Positions 30,201 to 39,169 of a DNA stretch of 39,169 bases are shown in pieces. The notes below the pieces were generated by a model. That model made no database searches. It had not been told where the DNA came from and saw only the letters and a program-made list of their open reading frames with translations. Made by a program: the position numbers and the translations under genes. How positions within the stretch are numbered: the stretch's first letter is position 1; the number at the start of each line of letters is the position of its first letter. This DNA comes from Rhodocollybia butyracea (taxonomy: Eukaryota > Basidiomycota > Agaricomycetes > Agaricales > Omphalotaceae). The stretch lies in contig JADNRY010000552.1 in assembly GCA_015501585.1 (NCBI GenBank), positions 1-39,169 of the forward strand, read 5' to 3'.

Positions 30201-31150
30201 TGTAAGAGCTAACGAAGCACACAGTAAGCTACAGCTCAGAGATAAGAGAACACTCTGTATTGATAATAGTGATGTGCGGGCCAGGGCTCGGAGCCTTTGA
30301 GCCCTCTGAGCCCGGCCCTACTGAGCCCCAGCCTGGCCTGACCTTGGTAAGGGCTCAAGAGGGCTCAAGGCCAGGCTGAGATTTTTCTGAGCCTTCGGCC
30401 CGGGCTTGAGCCGCGGCCTTCAGCACTGCAAATGATTTGTTAGTTGAGAGATTATTCAAGGTCAGATTGGACATATTTCTTCTCATTTTACTAGTCTTAG
30501 GCCAATTTGACGGCGCCAGTCATACATGAGCTTAATATAGACAATTGGCAGTGTATAGTGAGTCTCAATAGAATGGATATCACTATGTGGACCATCCCAT
30601 GAACCTCTATTTGCATGTTTGTGGGGTGTTTGACTGGTATATTGTTGAGTACTGAGAGGATTACTCACAAATTGGTCACTAATATACACCATAATGAAGT
30701 TTTTTTGTGCTCTATGCCAATATAAATTACAGAGTGCTGAGCCGCAGCTTGAGCCTCAGCCCAGCCCTGGCCGGCCTTGGCTCTGTGGTAGGGCTGGGCT
30801 CAGATTTTTTGTCAGCCCTGGCCGGGGCTAAGTGGGCCTTGGCCGCGGCTCCTGAGCCCGGCCCCAGCCCGCACATCACTAATTGATAAATACCTAACAA
30901 AGTGTACAGTAAGCTACAGCTATGGACCTTGTCAGTAAAAGTAAGTATAAAGGAAGTAAGTAGGCTCACCTCAGAGATAAGAGAACACTCTGAGGGGAGC
31001 CGATACGAAGTATCTACAAATATAAGTAAAAGATACGCGGCCTCCACAGGTGGTGCAGAAATACAAATAGGCTATGAAACAAGGTACAACCATATAATAG
31101 TGCATGTTCAAAGATAGGATCAAGAAATATACTGTAGGATGAGACGCTTT
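30201..31150 (-). repeat. Truncated copia-type LTR, inverted and interrupted
   Basis: The minus strand of 30201-30266 plus 30890-31150 matches about the last 320 bp of the 448-bp copia LTR (TGTAAGAGCTAACGAAG at its end; AAGCGTCTCATCC where homology stops). The first ~130 bp of the LTR and its flank are missing, and there is no internal region. A hAT-type element splits it at 30267-30881. Confidence 0.82.
30267..30881 (+). mobile_element. hAT-type MITE with 8-bp target duplication
   Basis: 615 bp with ends TAGTGATGTGCGGG and CCCGCACATCACTA, and imperfect inverted arms of about 150 bp rich in GAGCCC/GGGCTC. It is flanked by the perfect 8-bp duplication ATTGATAA (30259-30266 and 30882-30889), which is hallmark hAT target-site behaviour. 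The interrupted LTR reads continuously once one copy of the duplication is removed. There is no transposase, so it is non-autonomous. Confidence 0.88.
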
Positions 31151-31345
31151 ACCAGCATTGTCAGGTTTTGATTGCAGTGCAAATCTGACATGAATGCTGA
31201 TACGTATTTGTAGCCCCCTTGGATTGGAGAGCCGTATGGAAACGACGAAAACCTGGATGCGGAGGACAAGGACGCGTTCAGTGAGTTTTGGCTTATTAAG
31301 ATTCTATTGACCACTGACAACTGCACTTAAGTATATTGCAGGAGA
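31151..31345 (+). pseudogene. Kinase-like gene, copy C, truncated
   Basis: Only the end of intron 1, exon 2 (31214-31280, coding PWIGEPYGNDENLDAEDKDA) and part of intron 2 remain, nearly identical to copy A. At about 31335 the sequence jumps to what lies downstream of copy A (~29808 onward), so exons 3-5 (~860 bp) are deleted. The left boundary abuts the truncated LTR at 31150. Confidence 0.78.
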
Positions 31346-32281
31346 TGCCCATCGAACCCGCATGCATGGCTCATTAAAACTTATGAAAGACCAGGGCCAT
31401 ATAGCCATTGTCCAGGTCGCCGCCGTTGTTTAGATGAGGATCACCACTGAGGCATCAAGATTTGATGATTCCCTGACTATCGACCTACCGTAATGAATAT
31501 CGTTTTAGCATCACTCCGGAGGAGGAAGCTGTTTCGAACACTGCAATTATTAATCAGGTCCCGAACGGCGAATGTAAATGTTATTGACAACATGACAACA
31601 GTGAAACTAAAACTTGTTTCGCCTCTTAGGTAACAGTTGAACAAAGGAATTGACTGTGGAGGCTGGGGCCTAGCAAAGCTGGGTGATAGGAGACAAGAAA
31701 TTGCCCCCCTAACTCCATGAGGGTTGTATGATTCAAATCAGTTGATCTGTGTTTGAAGCAACTTATTTTTCTAATTTTTCTGCTAGGGCTTCCTTCTCCT
31801 GATGAGTCGTCGGAGTTGTACGTGTCGCGATGTATTTTCTAGTAGCTGTTGCTACGAATATATAAATGTTCTCGCAAATTGAGATGTTCATGTGTTACCA
31901 GATTCATAGAGCATCTCAGTCTTCTGATTCTACGCATTGGGCGCTGTTAAGATGTCAAAAGCAGTTCAGTCGTATGGAACGCTTCGGGTAGAATAAATGG
32001 CATACTATGTAAGTATCAATATTGAAGATTCATCGCCTGTGGATGGTACACACTCTCCTAGGTATGTCCGTAACCGACGACGTTTGTGGAACTGTATATA
32101 AGCATCAAGCATTCTTCACCTGTGTACCAATATCTCTGGAAGATTTCTCTGCTGGACAGACAGACTCCTATCATTCTCGCCGCTGTATCCCTCGACTTGA
32201 GTTTCAAACTGAATACCAGGGTGGTTACCCCCAGGTTCCCATTGACCCCATCTTTCAAAACAACGTGCCAACACGCCAGCC
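31346..32281. other. Intergenic, small coding-like stretch
   Basis: After the copy C junction repeat (to ~31461) one plus-strand stretch near 31487-31573 reads EYRFSITPEEEAVSNTAIIN, protein-like but isolated. The rest is promoter and 5' flank of copy B. No full gene. Confidence 0.35.
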
Positions 32282-33340
32282 ATGTATTCTACAACTTATA
32301 TTCTGTTCCTTGTTTGGCACATCCTCTCGATATTCACTACCGCCTCATATGCGAAACCTATATCCTTCTCCCCTCAACATCTCGTGGAATCACCAACCTC
32401 CCCTGAAGAGGACTTGCTTAAAGTAAGCTGGTTTGCGTTGCAATTGCCCGGGTTCCAATTGCAGTGCGAATCTCACTGAATGCTAATACTTACTTATAGC
32501 AACCTTGGATCGGAGAGCTGTATGGCAGCGATTCAAACCTTAACGCGGAGGACAAAAACGCGTTCAGTGAGTTTGGCTTATTAAGGCTCTATTGACCTGC
32601 TCATACACTGACAACTGTACTTATCATGCCTTATAGAGAAAACATTGCAGGGTGTGGTACTTGGTGCTCCGTTGGATGCCAACGGAGGAGGTTTCAACGC
32701 AGGTTTATACGAGCTCCACGAGGACTACAACGGCCACAAAGCTGGTGAAGTTGTGGTCAAGTGTATGCCAGAACCCATTGATGAGAAGACATGGGGCGAG
32801 GTCAAAGCTCTGAAGACTGTCGATTATTTTATTGATTCCGGGCTGTTATTCAAGCCAAAAGCTCACGGACAGCACGAGGATAAGCCAACCCCGGTCATTC
32901 TGATGAAAAAAATTCCGGGAGTTATCCCTGCCAAAACTTCACTATGGAAGAAGGGTCGAGTTCAAAAGGTAAAGCTAGCAAATGCTCTTAAGCCAAAGAT
33001 AAAAGTGGAAGTCGTTAACTGGGCAGTAGACAAGAAGATTCTTGTTAGGTGAGAGGCTCTACCAATGCCGGGAAGCCCAGACTGTACCTAACTGGACACT
33101 GTAGCGATTTTCATCTCAAGAACATCCATGTTGTCTTGACAGAAAAAGATGCCACTGTGGAGTCTGTCTCCGTTTTAGACTTTGGCTTTCCTGGGGTTTA
33201 CACCGTGAAACCAACTGTAAACAAGCCCGAAGTCGTAAGTATATCCTTCTCGCCTACTAGTATTTTTCCGCCACTGATCGTTTGTGGTTTTCCAGGAAGA
33301 GTGGTTTGAAAAGCGCTGGAAGGAACGTGTGATAGTCTGA
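32282..33340 (+). CDS. Secreted kinase-fold (APH/protein-kinase-like) protein, copy B
   Basis: Five exons, 32282-32422, 32500-32566, 32637-33048, 33105-33234 and 33296-33340, join in phase to 795 nt, 264 residues plus stop. Exon 1 is a typical signal peptide (YILFLVWHILSIFTTASYA) with predicted cleavage after it. The mature protein has an apparent kinase core: VVVKCM with K111 in the place of the ATP-binding Lys, WGEVKAL with E124 for the helix-C Glu, a hinge-like PVILMKKIPG, catalytic loop SDFHLKN with D208 and N213 (compare HGDLHxxN of phosphotransferases), and LDFG with metal-binding D232. It is short: the C-lobe ends about 30 residues after DFG, so substrate-binding parts are missing or minimal. 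An extracellular or secretory-pathway ATP-binding role is inference. It is the only complete member of three local copies. Confidence 0.8.
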
Positions 33341-34217
33341 GTGTGGAGTGCACTGGTAATGCTTATATTACGCTCTATCAACTGCTCAGTCTGGCGCGAA
33401 CAGCCTGTGGAATTCAATCCAACGCATACATTTTGATGTGCAGACTGGGGAAGGCGTTATCTGAGCTAGTTACAGAATATCTTCCGAGTCGTTGAGAGTG
33501 GGAAGGTGATCTTGAGAGCCAGATACAGGGCCCAGGCTGCGTTGAAAAGCTTCGAAGCTCATACTTACCTCACTTTAAAATGTCTCTAGTCAAAGTGGTT
33601 AGCGGCCAAGCGGTTGGGACTTCAATGATTGAGGATCACATATTATGTTTTTGTCAAAATCTAGGAACCATGAGCCTTCGACTCGGGGTGATTTAGAGAG
33701 TGAGATGAACCTTGGCCCGCTCAATATCATACACTGAAAGCTGTGCGTACACGGCGCCGGTGACCGGCTGCATGGTAAGATCAACTAGTCAACAGCTTTC
33801 CATACGTCGAGTGAACCAGTTGCCCACAAACTAAATTTCGCAACACCATTAGGACAGAGAGAGAGAGCAAAGCTCTGAGATGCTAACACGCTAGGTATTA
33901 GGTATACAAAATGGAATACTGTTACTTCATTTACATACTCACTTTTCCTGTCCTGACGGCGCCAGGCCCAGCCAAATGAGACGCATTGACTCCAAACTTT
34001 GCCTGGTGCTTGACACCTGTTGAGTGTTCTGATATTCTGAAAGGACCGCGAGCGCTCTCGCAGGTGCTCCAATAATTCAGTCTCTGAAGTCAAAAAGAGG
34101 TTTGCGGGGCTCCAAAAGTGTTACCTGAACATGCGGTCAAAACCATACTACAGTAAGCGGAACTAGGAAGATATGAAAGATGCGAATAGAGTATATCGAG
34201 TACCACTCCGGGACTCT
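33341..34217. other. Intergenic, no supported gene
   Basis: A minus-strand frame at 33785-34093 has no motif. Short tRNA-like A- and B-box words near 33603 and 33673 do not fold into a tRNA. Confidence 0.4.
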
Positions 34218-35633
34218 TCAGTATGATTCCGTATCTGAGTCTTTATGTACGCCTTCCAAGTCAACAGTATTCCAACGAGAAACACCTCTAACCCTTTCAG
34301 CAAAGCTCTCGCCAATCTGTGGGCCAGTTGAGCGTAGGTTCTTTTCCGATCTCTGGATAGTGGTACTAAGATCGCTATCAAATGCTGGCTCAGCGAAGTT
34401 CATATAGTCTTCAACTTCAATTGTTTCCAAAAATATAGAGTTCATGTCGAGCGATTTTTGTAGAGATACCACGAGGATGATCACCGAAAGGTACATGCCC
34501 TAGGCAGTGAGCAAAATAAGGCCAATATTGGATCTACTGAAAGACTGGTAACGCACCGGTAGCATGGGGAGCACACATTCAAACATCTGAGCTGCAAAAC
34601 TCCCCATAATTGAAGCACTACTGAGTATGGAGAGTACCTGATCCAGTAATGAGTCCAGTGACTAGGCTTCATAGCTCGAGAAAGGCTCACCCAGAAGAAA
34701 CAATAAATGATACCCGATTCTGTGAGCAATATCAGAATGCGGCTGACTGGTGTTTTCTGTCCCTTCCCGTCAAAAAGATGAGCCATAATCGCAGCGCGAT
34801 AGTTCCAGAATTTAACTCCAACTAGCAAAGTGGCGACGATGTTTGTAAACAAAAGTGGAAGGTAGAACCAGATGTTGGATATAGCAGTCACAGAGAGGTT
34901 CGAGGGTGTTTTATGTTTGAGGACTTGCTCGGCTCCAAAAGCAAAGGAAGTTATACAGGCGGCTTCATTATGTTAACAAGACAGATAGGTGCATTTGGGC
35001 AACATTGAACATACCAAGTCCACCCAACATACAAAGCACAAGGACGCCTTTGGCGAGCCTATTTCGTGGGTACAAACTCCAAGCTCTCCAACACACTATA
35101 CCGTCACTCAATAGATACTGGGGATAGTATAAGATGGCATCTAGTCCGAATCATCATGCATTGACTTACATTGAGCCTAGTGAAGGTGTCGAGAATAAAA
35201 AATTGCTTTCCTGTAATGATTATCGGTAAGGAAGGTCCCCCCACATTCTTCATCTCCATGATTAATTTCAAAGCTTTCAGAATGTAAAGCAGTTGCGTCA
35301 CGCAGGTTCCAAAGTACATTAAACAAAGGACAAAAAGAAGCCATTGACGAGACTTTGAAGCACGTAACCCCTGTTTACTGGAGTATGTAATCGATGGGTT
35401 CAAACTGTTCGTCAAAATCTAGGGAAAGGACTGACATGAGCGTGTACACAGCTAGAATCGCTAGTGAGGTATTCAAGCCTGCAGGCGGGCATATCATTAG
35501 GCAAGCAAAGCATTGTGTGGATATTAGAATCAAGCGTACCCCACACACCCATGCTCAAAGCGGTCTCAATTATATTTTGCTTTAACAGTGTTTGCACCGC
35601 AGGGGAGACTAGAGCATTGCTTGAGTGTGACAT
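34218..35633 (-). CDS. Seven-transmembrane receptor-like protein
   Basis: Seven exons, 35633-35540, 35478-35436, 35377-35170, 35117-35015, 34962-34691, 34637-34557 and 34499-34218, join in phase to 1,083 nt, 360 residues plus stop. Introns of 52-61 nt have good GT/AG ends. The N-terminus is short and unsignalled (QTLLKQNIIETALSMGVWGL). Hydrophobic helices follow: NTSLAILAVYTL, QWLLFVLCLMYFGTCVTQLL, YLLSDGIVCWRAW, VLVLCMLGGL, SNIWFYLPLLFTNIVATLL, RILILLTESGIIYCFFW and FECVLPMLPGMYLSVIIILVV-like. A ~70-residue acidic/Ser cytoplasmic tail ends SDTESY. The SDGI..WRAW motif and helix layout match a family of Agaricomycete 7TM hypothetical proteins (related in style to the DUF6533 group). Ligand and signalling role are unknown. 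Confidence 0.8.
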
Positions 35634-37564
35634 CGTGTCTGGAAGGAAGCGCAAGCAGCAAGAGAAAGAGAAATAAGCGTGGTCTATATATGTCAGCGGT
35701 CCAATGGCCATCTGTCGAAATCAGTGGCAACCAAATGATTTAGTGACTGGCCGGATTGACCGTTGTACGCTCCCGCAAGTAAAAACCTCGCAACACAGAG
35801 AATCCAGGTGCTGAGTTACCCGGTCTAATAATAAACAAGATATGCTCCCAGCCCTCATGGCTCAAGTCTTTTTCATTGGAAACACTGAATATCAAAATAC
35901 CGAAATAGCCGTTTGCAGTGCATAGAATCTGGAAGTAATACATCATCCATCTATCAAAGCAAGAAATCTTTGACAGACTCTGGCATGCTTATATCTTTGT
36001 TATATCTCCGTAAACAGATGCGCTCAAGGGAGCATTGAGGACTTGAGAAGTCGTCAGCTAATTATAATGGTCGACCACCTGCTGGGCCTCCGAGGGTCAA
36101 GGTGCTAGGATCCTGGGCAGAGAGTGTGAGAGTCCCGTGCGCGCTTTGCCGCCGTACTGCTATAGGAGGGTGCATTTCATGGCATTCTTTCTTCGAAAGA
36201 TATAGGTCCATCGACCTTAAGTTGGGGAAGAATTTGGTTTTGATCACTTCATTTTGTTGTGCTGCACATCTAGTGTCCGTCTTGTAGACCAATTGTTGCT
36301 CCATTTGGCCAAGAGACCGAGTAGTCTGTTGAACAATGAATACCTTCTAAATGAAGTAGTGGGGCACTGCCCCAACTCCAAATCATACAGGCCGCCCCGA
36401 AACGAGCCTCGGTTGAAAATGACTTTCTTTCGAGTGTAATTGGCGACTCGAGCTATACGTACCAAAGTATGAAGTTTAGGGACAAGGGTATTATTCCTAC
36501 CTGGGTTCAGTATGAAGGTACTGGCAAGTGATAAAATGCGAGAAAATTTATCAGAATTATAGTGTGACGGGGAGTTTAATTCAGTGGATGTTGCGAACGC
36601 TCAGTGGGCGAACGTTGCTGAGGGATTGGTCCGGAGGTATGAGTTAGAACATCGGAACACGATGCACGGTGCGCAAGATCAAGGAGAGCTTGCGACAATC
36701 ACTGCTGGGATCGGAGCAGTCCATATCTTGAATGGCCGGGAATCGGTTACCTCTCTGACTTCCACAACAGCTCACAAGTTGACCTTGGTGACGGTCAGAA
36801 CACTCTCTATCTTCCCAGCTTCCCCAGCTTGCGTGGTATCTCCATTGACTGCGAGGTTCTTTGCTTGAAAATTTCCCAGTACGGAAAGGACGATGCGAGA
36901 TCCAAACAGAGGCCTTGCAGAGGCCCATTGACAAAATTCTACAAGTTATTACTTCGCAAGAGCAAGGTAGCTCTCGAATAGGACATATAGTTGAAAACAT
37001 CGAGCCTCGAGGTGGCGGTTGGAATGGAACGGCGGGATGATAGTAGGCGCCTATCGGTACATTTTTGGGATCGGGCGCCTACCTTGCTTCACGTTTGCTT
37101 CTCGACGCTCGTTTCTCTTCTGCCTATGAAATTTATCCTGTCCTTTGTAACGGAATGAGATCATTCTTGATTCTGCCCGTAAGTAACTCCTTTCGCTCAA
37201 TGAGCGCTGAGATTGTTCTCAAGCTCATCCTTCCACGCGTTTCGGCTCACTCGCGTGTTTTTATCGCTGTGAAGTACCGTCGCAATTTTCATCATCGATC
37301 TCTCGCATCATGCTCCGGTTTTACAATCAGCTCATACCTCTGTTTCGTTTTCGGAAGGAAGGAAGGAAGGACGGAAGGATATAGTCGGCTAATCATTAAG
37401 TAATTCGACAGGAAGGGGTTAGCGTCCTATGTAATGAATTAGGACTGACATGGACATCTGAGAGGCTATCGATAGGAAAATACTCCGCGTATTATGCGGC
37501 ATCGCCTTCTCATACGCTCTATCCTTATAATCTCGCCAAGCGCTTTCGCTTCCTTCCTTCCCAC
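35634..37564. other. Gene-poor stretch with unresolved frames
   Basis: Minus frames at 35740-35946 and 36062-36304 (FFPNLRSMDLYLS, weakly reminiscent of F-box/LRR proteins) are isolated. At 36584-37000 both strands are open for about 90-118 codons, so coding strand cannot be chosen. No complete gene is supported. A TATAAT-like element near 37527 precedes the oxidase gene. Confidence 0.35.
37353..37379. repeat. GGAA microsatellite
   Basis: Four to five GGAA/AGG units (GGAAGGAAGGAAGG then ACGGAAGG). Confidence 0.75.
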
Positions 37565-39169
37565 ATGGTTACCCACGCATTCAACTACTTTCTATTGCTC
37601 TCCCAAGGATACTTGTCCTTTGCTCAAAATGTTCCTACAGCTTGCATAGCTCTCCAAGCACAACTCGGTTCTCAAAAAGTCCAGTCCTCTGGACCTGGAT
37701 ACGAAACTGGCGCGACAGGCGCGTGGAATTTGGCCAATTCGCAGATTCGGCCTGGGTGCATTGTGTGTCCCCAAGAGTCTGTTGACGTTCAAGTGGCTAT
37801 GAAGACTATCTATGAGTTTGACTCACGGTATTCAGTACAAGCAGGAGGTCATAGTGCGATGATTGGGTGGGATAAGTGAGTGAGTGACTGGTTACGAGTC
37901 CGTATCGTTCTCAATTTCTTGGTTCGGCAGCACTCAGGATGGTGTCCTTATCCTGTTTTCCCAGATGACGAACATCTCATACGATGCAGAGTCTGATACA
38001 ATTACGATGGAGCCTGGGATTCGTTGGGGAGAGGCAGTAGCCGCACTAGAACCTTTCGGCGTTGCCCCGGTTGGTGGTCGACAGAGCGATGTCTCGACAG
38101 GCCTGCTCCTCGGTGGAGGTCTCTCGTGGCTCTCCCCCGCGCATGGCTTTGCTGCCGATTCCTTCAAGAGCCTCGATGTAGTACTTGTCAATGGTACCCT
38201 CGTAACGGCAACTGCAGATAACGAGCATGCGGATTTGTTCCGTGCCCTGAAAGGAGGCGGAAGTCGATTTGGGATCGTCACCAGCTACAAACTATATCCA
38301 GTACACACGGGAACAAATAGCGAAAAGTCGTGGATTTCTGCGAGTATAATGGTACGTCTCACGTCTCACTTGAATAGGCGACTGTGTAATAATTTCTATT
38401 TATGTAGTACCCGAACTCGTCCGCCGAGGCTGTATTAAACGCTACAGCTCGATATGTCCAAAATGTCCAGGATCCCAATGCTGGTATTTGCGTATTATCC
38501 TGTTCCGCGTCTCCTCGAACTCACATTCCCAGTCATTCTGGTTACGTTTTTAAGCCTTATCACTGCTGGTATAGTCGAGCCGCTCGTCTCTGTGAATGCC
38601 TTTTACAATATCTCGGGTTCCAATACCTCTTCCCTCCCATCCACGATATTCGGCGACTTTCTTTCCATCCCTTCTATCAACACCACAATCACATCCCCCG
38701 TCAGCTACATCGAGATATCAAATACGCTTCCTCCCGGTACTAACACTGGCAGCGGGTCATTCTACGGCGCCTCAGCTATCGCGGCCACCCAAGACGTCTC
38801 GGTGTATTGTGGATGCTTTTCGTCATTGGACAAACTTCACAGAGACATTTGCTGGAAGTGGAGGATACGAGTTTACCGTGTTAGCGTTTACTCCTGTATT
38901 GAGCCCGCAGATCCAGGCTGGGGTGGCGAGAGGTGGAAATGCCATTGATCCACCACCGGAGGGTATGTTGCGCTGCAGCTCTCGGAACAGACTGTAACTG
39001 GTGCCCCGTTCCCGCCGCAGGCGGACAAGAGGGAAATTGTTACTTCTGGAACAGTATGTTTCTTGTCTTTGGTATATATATCGAATTGGCCATCCTTTTA
39101 CTAACGAACATTCAATAATCAGGATCCCTCCGACACCCGGATACCCACTTTTCATGAATGAATGCGACA
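37565..39169 (+). pseudogene. Secreted FAD-linked (BBE/AA7-type) oxidase, frame-disrupted, runs off window
   Basis: Exon 1 (37565-37876) has a signal peptide (FNYFLLLSQGYLSFAQ) and the FAD-domain start RPGCIVCPQESVDVQVAM with the flavin-linking His in VQAGGHS. After a GTGAGT intron, exon 2 (to ~38351) has SDVSTGLLLGGGLSWLSP, HGFAADSFKSLDVVLVNG and GGGSRFGIVTSYKLYP, the PCMH-type FAD domain. Exon 3 begins YPNSSAEAVLNATARYVQNV. From DPNAG on, the oxidase reading changes frame repeatedly: near 38485, near 38800 (just before DAFRHWTNFTETFAG), near 38960 in a G run (before YVALQLSEQ), and again before PPTPGYPLFMNECD at the window edge. The enzyme type oxidises sugars or alcohols with O2 outside the cell. 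Here it is either a young pseudogene or indel-error sequence. Expect ~80 more residues beyond the edge. Confidence 0.75.

Noticed and set aside
30030..30300. Possible gene downstream of copy A (111-codon frame at 29787-30122)
   Set aside because: Overlaps a segment repeated at copy C, has no motif, and ends at transposon debris.
33601..33700. tRNA gene candidate (A-box-like CGGCCAAGCGG at ~33605, B-box-like CCTTCGACTCG at ~33675)
   Set aside because: No 7-bp acceptor stem pairs across it and no plausible anticodon stem-loop could be placed. At most a decayed tRNA-derived repeat.

Overview
The window looks like nuclear DNA of a mushroom-type basidiomycete (Agaricomycetes). Genes carry short introns of about 40-60 nt with GTRNGN donors and CTAAT-like branch sites. 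The recognisable proteins are ones expanded in that group: a caspase-fold protease with a long beta-rich tail, a multi-exon membrane protein with a THPEG motif, a seven-transmembrane receptor-like protein, a ricin-B-type lectin and an FAD-linked oxidase. No sequence search could be run. Family names rest on motifs, and splice models rest on GT/AG sites plus codon-phase arithmetic done by hand.

Layout. 0-0.5 kb: 3' end of a Zn-Cys regulator. 2.7-4.9 kb (minus): ten-exon membrane protein. 5.5-7.7 kb (minus): 703-aa caspase-like protein, divergent from a tiny four-exon gene at 8.07-8.45 kb that is too split to appear as one open frame. 9.7-10.3 kb: broken coding remnants. 10.8-22.9 kb: a transposon-rich block. 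It holds a diverged solo LTR, two arrays of ATTGTC-type short repeats ending in inverted CACTA-like termini 11.3 kb apart, a complete 5.2-kb Ty1/copia element (448-bp LTRs, 5-bp TSD, PBS, PPT, gag-pol with three frameshifts), a decayed repeat-protein gene and a 1.26-kb hAT-like inverted-repeat element. 23.2-25.4 kb: two poorly resolved minus-strand genes and a beta-trefoil lectin. 26.2-27.4 kb: a disordered basic protein. 28.6-33.3 kb: three copies (one intact, one missing its start, one truncated) of a gene for a secreted protein that appears to have an aminoglycoside-phosphotransferase/protein-kinase catalytic core. An LTR fragment lies between copies and itself carries a hAT-type MITE. 34.2-35.6 kb (minus): seven-exon 7TM protein. 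37.6 kb to the end: frame-disrupted secreted FAD oxidase running off the window.

The genes do not form a metabolic cluster. The strongest theme is the secreted kinase-like paralogue array in a repeat-rich, rapidly rearranging accessory region, next to receptor, lectin, oxidase and caspase-type genes of the sort that turn over quickly in Agaricomycetes. Most of the rest is transposon debris in clear nesting order.
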